Origin: Lentisphaeria bacterium
GTDB taxonomy: Bacteria; Verrucomicrobiota; Lentisphaeria; Victivallales; UBA1829
Reading direction: 5' to 3'
Assembly: GCA_019408975.1 (NCBI GenBank)
Contig: DXVA01000138.1
Span: 1-11,035 of the forward strand
DNA length: 11,035 bases
The position numbers were made by a program, and so were the translations under genes. This document shows, in pieces, positions 6,910-11,035 of the stretch (the stretch's first letter is position 1; the number at the start of each line of letters is the position of its first letter). The notes under the pieces were generated by a model. That model saw only the letters and a program-made list of their open reading frames with translations, was not told the origin of the DNA and did no database searches.

Positions 6910-7539
6910 TTATGCGCCTCCGCCGATCAGATGTGCAATCAGGGATACCAGCAGAGAACCGATCACAAAGAGGAAACGGACTCCCAGAAAAGCGATAAGC
7001 ATGACAAACAGCATGAATCCCTTGATGACTTCCGAGGACACGCTGTTCAGTTTCGGGAAAATGCTCGCCAGAATGTGCCAGCCGTCCAGCCCCGGCGCCG
7101 GGATCAGGTTGAAAGAGAGAAGAACAAAGTTGTAAATGCCGAAGAGAGCCAGAAACTGCTGAAGCATCGTTCTTGCCTGTTCCTCAAGCCCGGGAATCCG
7201 ATAGCTTATGCCGAGCAGGATGCCGCCCGCAAGAAAAAGCAGAAAGTTGGCAAACGGTCCGGCAACGGATACCTTCAGCATGCTCCAGCGTCCGCGAAGC
7301 AGCGTCGGATTCGCAGGAACGCTTCCCCAGGCAATTCCGAAAAACGCCATCATCAGCAGGGACATGAAGCCCATCTGCTTCATTGGATTCAGGGTCAGAT
7401 GATCCTGAAGTGTGTAGTCTCCCTCCCGGACTCCCATCCATGCATGAAAGTACTCATGCAGGCATACCGAAAAAGTCACAATCAGGCACACGGTGAAGAA
7501 ATAAACCGGATTGGTCCATAATGTCTGAATAAAAAGCAC
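6910..7539 (-). CDS. M50-family (site-2-protease-like) membrane zinc peptidase
   Basis: A 209-residue polytopic membrane protein of the rhomboid-unrelated S2P/M50 group, which cleaves proteins within or near the membrane. The zinc motif HEYFH (28-32) lies in the first membrane segment. The central AGPFANF (93-99) and the third zinc-ligand motif NLIPAPGLDG (144-153, D152) are in the expected order. About six hydrophobic segments are visible, near 11-33, 56-76, 93-112, 126-147, 170-188 and 189-205. There is no PDZ domain, so it resembles the small PDZ-free M50 subgroup and not RseP. The start is GTG (7537-7539 on the complement), with GGGAG about 7 nt upstream. It is the first gene of a two-gene unit with xseA and has its own promoter in the gap upstream. 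The substrate cannot be told from the sequence. Confidence 0.93.
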   Translation of the reverse strand: MLFIQTLWTNPVYFFTVCLIVTFSVCLHEYFHAWMGVREGDYTLQDHLTLNPMKQMGFMSLLMMAFFGIAWGSVPANPTLLRGRWSMLKVSVAGPFANFLLFLAGGILLGISYRIPGLEEQARTMLQQFLALFGIYNFVLLSFNLIPAPGLDGWHILASIFPKLNSVSSEVIKGFMLFVMLIAFLGVRFLFVIGSLLVSLIAHLIGGGA

Positions 7540-7574
7540 TTTTGTTCTCCCGTTACAGTTTCATGAAAAGCTTT

Positions 7575-7603
7575 ATTATACAATCGGAACCCTCCGTTTT
7601 CAA
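7575..7603 (-). promoter_or_regulatory. Consensus-like promoter for the M50 peptidase-xseA unit
   Basis: On the minus strand TTGAAA (7603-7598) and TATAAT (7580-7575) are spaced by exactly 17 bp. The -10 box is perfect and the -35 box has two differences from consensus. The TGA stop codon of the upstream phosphatase gene (7602-7600) lies inside the -35 box. A 6-bp inverted repeat (CTCCGT 7592-7597, ACGGAG 7605-7610) brackets the -35 region. Confidence 0.8.
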
Positions 7604-8472
7604 GACGGAGCCTTCGCGGGAAATTCGCAATGCGCGGAAACGGCATTGATAATTTCATCGTTCAAGGCGAGAAAAGTCTGCCCGCGAATCGAAAAGAGAC
7701 GCGGCGAGTCGAAATCCAGATCATAAAGCCTGTCGCAGATTTCACCGCTCAGCAGATCGTCCCCGGCGGGAGTCCTGCCGTGAAAGCCGAGAATACGCAA
7801 TGCCGGCAGCGATCCGGCAATATCCCAGATTTTGCATCCCGTGACATACAACGCATCCTTGCCCAGCGCAAGTTCCACACAGGAATAAGCGCAAGTCCCG
7901 ATGGCGATGACCGGATTCGGACCGCGGAAAAGTCCGCGCTTCACCATCGCCTGCGAAAGATTGATCACAGCCGCATCGTCAAAATGAATCTCCGGCGGAA
8001 CCATCTCCCTCATATTGGAACGCAGGGAATCCGCGTCGGGAACTCCAGGCACATGTGAATAAAACGCCCTGCCGCCGGAAGTGATCATCATCTCGCCGAG
8101 CTCCGGCATGTAAACGCCGCCGTCGCGGATCACACCGCTCTCGGCAAACGCAATGGAAATCCCCCACAACATGCGCTGATGCGCAAAATTGGCGGTTCCG
8201 TCAACGGGATCAATAATCCACGTCTTCCCCGTCAAAGCGCGGGCAAGGTAGTCCGAACTTTTCTGACGGTGTGTTTCTTCCCCGAGAATATAAACTCCAT
8301 TCGTTTCGTCGCCGAGCTCCGCGGTCAGAATCCGCTCAATGGTTCGATCCGCATCCGTGACAAGAGTCCGGTCATGCTTCAGCGCGGCATTCGGGTGTTT
8401 CTTGATTTCAAGAGCCAGCCTGCCGCATTCGGCAAACAGCTCTATGATGCGTCCGGCGTTCCAGGATTCCAT
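7600..8472 (-). CDS. Inositol-monophosphatase-family phosphatase
   Basis: A metal-dependent sugar/inositol phosphatase of the lithium-sensitive superfamily, cytoplasmic, 290 residues. Metal-site motifs are intact: VTDAD (38-42), GEET (64-67, with E65 and E66), WIIDPVDGTANF (85-96, with D88 and D91) and KIWDIAGSLPALRILG (214-229, with D217). The segment around 190-205, which normally reads GSxAL, is TCAYSCVELALGK. The family includes inositol-1-phosphatase (SuhB), archaeal-type fructose-1,6-bisphosphatase, histidinol-phosphatase and 3'(2'),5'-bisphosphate nucleotidase (CysQ). The sequence alone does not settle which. The ATG follows the yjbQ stop codon by 3 nt and lacks a strong ribosome-binding site (only GGTGA), which suggests translational coupling to yjbQ. 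Confidence 0.92.
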   Translation of the reverse strand: MESWNAGRIIELFAECGRLALEIKKHPNAALKHDRTLVTDADRTIERILTAELGDETNGVYILGEETHRQKSSDYLARALTGKTWIIDPVDGTANFAHQRMLWGISIAFAESGVIRDGGVYMPELGEMMITSGGRAFYSHVPGVPDADSLRSNMREMVPPEIHFDDAAVINLSQAMVKRGLFRGPNPVIAIGTCAYSCVELALGKDALYVTGCKIWDIAGSLPALRILGFHGRTPAGDDLLSGEICDRLYDLDFDSPRLFSIRGQTFLALNDEIINAVSAHCEFPAKAPS

Positions 8473-8475
8473 TGA

Positions 8476-8895
8476 TCAGTCACCGATAATCTTGATCAGG
8501 GCGCGCTTTCTGCGCCCGCCGTCAAATTCGCCGTAAAAGACCTGTTCCCAGGGACCGAAATCAAGTTTGCCGTTGGTGATCGCAATCACGACCTCGCGCC
8601 CCATGACCTGGCGCTTCATATGAGCATCGGCGTTATCCTCGCCCGCCAGATTGTGAAGATAAGCCGTCGTCGGTTCGTGCGGAGCAAGCTTTTCAAGCCA
8701 CTTGTCATAGTCTTGATGAAGCCCGGATTCATCGTCGTTGATGAACACGGACGCCGTGATGTGCATGGCATTGCAGAGAAGCAGTCCCTCCCTGATGCCT
8801 GATTCCTCAAGCGCCTTCTGAATCTGCGGCGTGATGTTGACAAAGCCCCTGCGTCCGGGGATGTTGAATACCAGTTCCTTTCTGTAACTCTTCAT
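8476..8895 (-). CDS. yjbQ: UPF0047/YjbQ family protein
   Basis: A 139-residue protein of the YjbQ family. Some members have weak thiamine-phosphate synthase activity, and the true physiological role of the family is not settled. It matches the family over its full length: FVNITPQIQKAL, NAMHITASVFINDDESGLHQ (with H45), YLHNLAGEDNADAHM (H81, H92) and NGKLDFGPWEQVFYGEFDGG near the end. The frame is open further upstream, to 8964. I chose the ATG at 8895 because AGGAGA (8910-8905) lies 9 nt before it and because family members begin with this MKSYRKEL-type strand. The extra 23 residues (MADSCYIPYCIKCKCRKNRR...) are Cys- and Lys/Arg-rich and unlike the family. It is the first gene of the pair with the phosphatase and is transcribed divergently from the epimerase gene. 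Confidence 0.93.
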   Translation of the reverse strand: MKSYRKELVFNIPGRRGFVNITPQIQKALEESGIREGLLLCNAMHITASVFINDDESGLHQDYDKWLEKLAPHEPTTAYLHNLAGEDNADAHMKRQVMGREVVIAITNGKLDFGPWEQVFYGEFDGGRRKRALIKIIGD

Positions 8896-8904
8896 AGCTG
8901 CGAA

Positions 8905-8910
8905 TCTCCT
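8905..8910 (-). promoter_or_regulatory. Ribosome-binding site that fixes the yjbQ start
   Basis: AGGAGA on the minus strand lies 9 nt before the ATG at 8895. The longer alternative start at 8964 has no comparable site. Confidence 0.8.
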
Positions 8911-8923
8911 GTTTTTCCTGCAT

Positions 8924-8997
8924 TTACACTTGATACAGTAAGGAATGTAACACGAATCCGCCAAAAAGCCAGCATGATTTTACAACTTACACTTGAT
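8924..8997. repeat. 11-bp direct repeat in the divergent intergenic region, candidate operator pair
   Basis: TTACACTTGAT occurs at 8924-8934 and again at 8987-8997. The start-to-start distance is 63 bp, close to six helical turns, so both copies face the same side of the helix. The second copy includes most of the -35 box of the promoter proposed for the epimerase gene; the first lies in the expected leader or promoter region of yjbQ. A regulator that binds both sites is possible, but chance recurrence cannot be excluded. Confidence 0.4.
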
Positions 8998-9021
8998 TTC
9001 TGTGCAAACTGCTAATATTTT
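8993..9021 (+). promoter_or_regulatory. Probable promoter for the epimerase gene, with a long leader
   Basis: TTGATT (8993-8998) and TATTTT (9016-9021) are spaced by 17 bp. A start near 9028 would give a leader of about 125 nt before the ATG at 9152. The rest of the 256-bp gap (8896-9151) holds no convincing gene and no riboswitch fold that I recognise. A clear minus-strand promoter for yjbQ was not found. Confidence 0.5.
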
Positions 9022-9151
9022 ATTGGTTTTAACATTATGAAAGCAAGTCCTGCGAAAAGAAGAAAAGAGTCGACAGGAATCTCCGGCGACCGTTTCTTTT
9101 CAGCCGCAGACGGAAATTTCAGGCGTCATAATTACATTTGGGAGAGTCAGC

Positions 9152-10042
9152 ATGAATCAGATCAAAATCGGCACCATGGTACAGGCCAATGAAAAGGCGG
9201 CGTCTTACATCAGCCAGATCATTCCCTATGGATTTGAATGTTTCGCATTCACTTACGGCGGAGGGAAATTCAATGGTTTTGAACCGGAAAAGCTGGCGGA
9301 TGCCGTCATGCCGCTCCTGCAGGAAAAGAAAATCGAAGTGTCTAATATTTCCGTTTTCGGAAACATGCTGGAACATACGGAGGAGGCGGAACACACACGG
9401 CAGTGTTTCAGACATGCGATTGATACCGTCGCCCTCTTCGGCAGCGATCTGGTGACCGGATTCACCGGACGCGAAGCCGGGAAATCCATTCCCGACAATA
9501 TCGAACGTTTCAGGGAAATCTGGCTCCCGCTGACGGAATACGCCGCCTCCAAAGGAGTGAAAATCGCCTTTGAAAACTGCCTGATGGGCGGCAACTGGCA
9601 CACCGGGTCCTGGAATATCGCAATCAATCCCGATGCATGGGAACTGATGTTCGAAGCCGTACCGCTGGACAACATCGGACTGGAATGGGAGCCATGCCAT
9701 CAGATGGTTCAGTTGATCGACCCGCTTCCGCAGATCCGCGAATGGGGAAAAAGATTTTTCCATATCCACGGCAAGGACGCCACAATCCGCCGCGACATCA
9801 TCGCGAAACACGGTTTTCTCGGCAGGGAAGCGGCATGCTGGCACAGAACGCCCGGTTTCGGAGATTCCAACTGGACGGACATCATTTCAGAACTGCGCCT
9901 CGCATCCTATCGCGGGAACATCGACATCGAAGGCTGGCACGATCCGGTTTACCGCGGAGAACTGGAAATGACCGGACAGGTGGCGGCATTGAATTACCTG
10001 AAAAAATGCCGCGGCGACTCCTTTATCGCAAATCCGGAGTGA
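9152..10042 (+). CDS. Xylose-isomerase-like TIM-barrel sugar isomerase/epimerase
   Basis: A 296-residue protein of the AP-endonuclease-2/xylose-isomerase-like barrel superfamily, which includes IolE, IolI, hydroxypyruvate isomerase and ketose 3-epimerases. Most act on sugars or sugar derivatives with one divalent metal. Likely metal ligands follow the usual order: E141 (KIAFENC), E180 and H183 (GLEWEPCH), H206 (FFHIHGKD) and E260 (IDIEGWHDP). At the second ligand most relatives have Asp (DPSH); here it is Glu in a WEPCH context. There is no signal peptide, so it is cytoplasmic. GGGAG (9140-9144) lies 7 nt before the ATG. The gene is monocistronic: its own promoter lies upstream and a terminator overlaps its stop codon. 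The substrate is unknown. By analogy it may act in uronate, inositol or rare-sugar catabolism. Confidence 0.9.
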   Translation: MNQIKIGTMVQANEKAASYISQIIPYGFECFAFTYGGGKFNGFEPEKLADAVMPLLQEKKIEVSNISVFGNMLEHTEEAEHTRQCFRHAIDTVALFGSDLVTGFTGREAGKSIPDNIERFREIWLPLTEYAASKGVKIAFENCLMGGNWHTGSWNIAINPDAWELMFEAVPLDNIGLEWEPCHQMVQLIDPLPQIREWGKRFFHIHGKDATIRRDIIAKHGFLGREAACWHRTPGFGDSNWTDIISELRLASYRGNIDIEGWHDPVYRGELEMTGQVAALNYLKKCRGDSFIANPE

Positions 10043-10069
10043 AGGAACAGTGCAGCCTTCAGTTTTTTT
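10040..10069 (+). terminator. Intrinsic terminator after the epimerase gene
   Basis: TGAAGG (10040-10045) pairs with CCTTCA (10056-10061) around a 10-nt loop and is followed by G and seven T. The left arm starts with the stop codon itself. The stem is short, but the T-tract is strong. Confidence 0.7.
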
Positions 10070-10117
10070 GCCTTGCGGCAGAAGTTTTTGCAGTCATGAC
10101 TTTCAACGTATAGAAAA

Positions 10118-10122
10118 AGAGG
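10118..10122 (+). promoter_or_regulatory. Ribosome-binding site that fixes the nrdR start
   Basis: AGAGG ends one base before the ATG at 10124, too close for initiation there. It lies 7 nt before the ATG at 10130, an ideal distance, and starting there gives the canonical MRCPxC N-terminus. Confidence 0.75.
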
Positions 10123-10129
10123 TATGGAT

Positions 10130-10588
10130 ATGAGATGTCCCAGATGCGCTTGCCAGGATGACAAGGTAATGGATTCCAGAGCAACCAAAGAAGGTGCGGG
10201 GGTTCGCAGACGCCGCGAATGCCTTAACTGCGGGCACCGTTTCACAACTTACGAGGAAATCATCCAGGCGGAACTGAAAGTCCTGAAACGGGACAACACC
10301 CACGAAGACTTCGACCGGGAAAAGCTGCGCCGGGGAATTGAAAAAGCCTGCTGGAAACGCAATATCCGCCCCGAGCAGATTGATACGCTTCTCTCGAAAA
10401 TCGTCACGGAAATCGAAACGGAATATGACCGCGAAATTTCCAGCGTCGAAATCGGTACAAAAGCAATGGCGGCGCTGCGCCAGCTTGACAAAGTCGCCTA
10501 TGTGCGCTTCGCTTCCGTTTACCGGGATTTCAAGGACATTGAGGAATTCATCTCCGAAATCCGCACCATAGGAGCGAAAAAACGCTGA
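10130..10588 (+). CDS. nrdR: Transcriptional repressor NrdR of ribonucleotide reductase genes
   Basis: NrdR is a zinc-ribbon/ATP-cone regulator that senses ATP and dATP and represses ribonucleotide reductase operons. With the ATG at 10130 the protein has 152 residues, the usual size. The zinc ribbon has C3 and C6 (MRCPRC) and C31 and C34 (ECLNCGHRFTTYE), with KVMDSRATKEG and RRRRE between. The ATP-cone covers about 49-139, including VLKRDNTHEDFDREKLRRGI and VAYVRFASVYRDFKDIEEF. In-frame codons allow a start at 10124 (two extra residues), but the ribosome-binding site position argues against it. It follows a terminator, so its promoter must lie in 10070-10117. I see no convincing one: the TATAGA there (10109-10114) is too close to the start. 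A CLC gene begins 7 nt downstream. No ribonucleotide reductase gene or NrdR box is visible in the window. Confidence 0.97.
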   Translation: MRCPRCACQDDKVMDSRATKEGAGVRRRRECLNCGHRFTTYEEIIQAELKVLKRDNTHEDFDREKLRRGIEKACWKRNIRPEQIDTLLSKIVTEIETEYDREISSVEIGTKAMAALRQLDKVAYVRFASVYRDFKDIEEFISEIRTIGAKKR

Positions 10589-10595
10589 CGGCATC

Positions 10596-11035
10596 ATGAA
10601 ATTTCTTCAATTCACGAAAGAGCTCATTCAAAATTACTCCTTCATGGGAGTGATCCACCGTACACTCGGCGACAAAGGCTATATTCTTCTGTTGAGCATT
10701 GTCGTCGGAGTCATCTCCGGCACGGCGGCGGTACTTCTGAAACTCTTTGCGCACGGCTGCCATGACCTCGCCCGGATGCTTGCAGAACGCCTTCCGTGGA
10801 TGATGTGGATTCTTCCCGTCGTTCCCGCAATCGGCATCTTCGGATGTATCGTGATCGTCCGGTTGTTTTTCAACAAGGGACCTTATGAAAAAAGCCTGGC
10901 GGGAGTCATTATGGCAACCACCAACGGAACCAGCGACCTGCCGCGCAGCAAGACCTATTCCCACATCATCACCAGCGGACTCGCAGTCGGCATGGGCGCA
11001 TCCGCCGGACTTGAGGCGCCGATCGCCCTGACCGG
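10596..11035 (+). CDS. CLC-family chloride channel or H+/Cl- antiporter, N-terminal part (cut by the window end)
   Basis: The first 146 codons of a membrane protein are open to the window edge. After a short cytoplasmic N-terminus there is a long hydrophobic helix at about 28-50 (ILLLSIVVGVISGTAAVLLK), then a second at about 69-92. At 129-146 comes LAVGMGASAGLEAPIALT, which matches the CLC signature GxxxGxEGP. Glu140 is at the position of the external gating glutamate. The first selectivity motif GSGIP is not conserved; the equivalent stretch reads TTNGTSDLPRSKTYSHIITS. This reminds me of the CLC subgroup common in Bacteroidota and relatives. The ATG at 10596 lies 7 nt after the nrdR stop codon with only a weak ribosome-binding site, so coupled translation is plausible. 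A functional link to NrdR is not evident. Confidence 0.88.
   Translation, partial: MKFLQFTKELIQNYSFMGVIHRTLGDKGYILLLSIVVGVISGTAAVLLKLFAHGCHDLARMLAERLPWMMWILPVVPAIGIFGCIVIVRLFFNKGPYEKSLAGVIMATTNGTSDLPRSKTYSHIITSGLAVGMGASAGLEAPIALT

Noticed and set aside
5688..6998. 436-codon plus-strand frame over xseA
   Set aside because: XseA on the minus strand carries every family motif; the antisense product has no family resemblance.
8896..8964. N-terminal extension of YjbQ starting at 8964
   Set aside because: It has no ribosome-binding site, its Cys/Lys/Arg-rich sequence is unlike the family, and the ATG at 8895 has a good site and the family's normal length.
9018..9039. TTTTAACATTATG near the epimerase promoter as a second copy of the 3345-3372 operator
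   Set aside because: Only the six bases TAACAT match one arm, and there is no symmetric partner; such a match is easy by chance in AT-rich DNA.
9037..9192. Possible 51-codon leader peptide starting MKASPAKRRKES in the leader of the epimerase gene
   Set aside because: There is no ribosome-binding site before the ATG, it overlaps the epimerase start in another frame, and there is no attenuator-like codon run or hairpin.
10070..10117. TATAGA at 10109-10114 as the nrdR promoter
   Set aside because: A start from this box would fall inside the ribosome-binding site, and no good -35 box is correctly placed.

Overview
The window looks like chromosomal DNA from a moderately GC-rich bacterium with densely packed, mostly housekeeping genes and short AT-rich intergenic gaps. 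Several protein sequences look to me like those of Lentisphaeria/Victivallales within the Planctomycetota-Verrucomicrobiota-Lentisphaerae group: the fused alpha-beta E1 dehydrogenase, the large unclassified TIM-barrel-like protein, the xylose-isomerase-like epimerase and the CLC channel subtype. That placement is pattern recognition, not a search result. I see no tRNA, rRNA, CRISPR array, insertion sequence or phage gene.

Layout. (1) Bases 2-3256, plus strand: the 3' part of a fused E1 alpha/beta 2-oxo acid dehydrogenase gene and a complete E2 acyltransferase gene, closed by a strong intrinsic terminator. Together they encode the decarboxylating and acyl-transferring parts of a pyruvate-dehydrogenase-type complex. 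No E3 (dihydrolipoamide dehydrogenase) gene follows. (2) Bases 3345-5626, plus strand: a palindrome and promoter in an AT-rich gap, then a 724-residue protein of an uncharacterised family with a helix-turn-helix-like N-terminus and a glycosidase-like barrel. (3) Bases 5706-8895, minus strand: four genes read towards this one in the order yjbQ (UPF0047), inositol-monophosphatase-family phosphatase, M50 site-2-protease-like membrane peptidase, xseA. They form two tightly spaced pairs, and a good promoter lies between the pairs. A long hairpin sits where the two strands converge. (4) Bases 8896-9151: a divergent intergenic region with an 11-bp direct repeat and a promoter. (5) Bases 9152-11035, plus strand: a sugar isomerase/epimerase-like protein with its own terminator, then nrdR and the start of a CLC chloride channel/transporter gene, 7 nt apart.

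How the genes fit together. E1 and E2 work as one complex. The other genes are mostly unlinked housekeeping functions: nucleotide-reductase control (NrdR), DNA repair nuclease (XseA), intramembrane proteolysis and phosphate-ester hydrolysis. Two genes, the 724-residue protein and the epimerase, look like carbohydrate metabolism. I found no clear multi-gene novel system. The most unusual items are an E2 with two tandem E3-binding domains and almost no linker before its catalytic domain, and the uncharacterised 724-residue protein behind a 28-bp palindrome.
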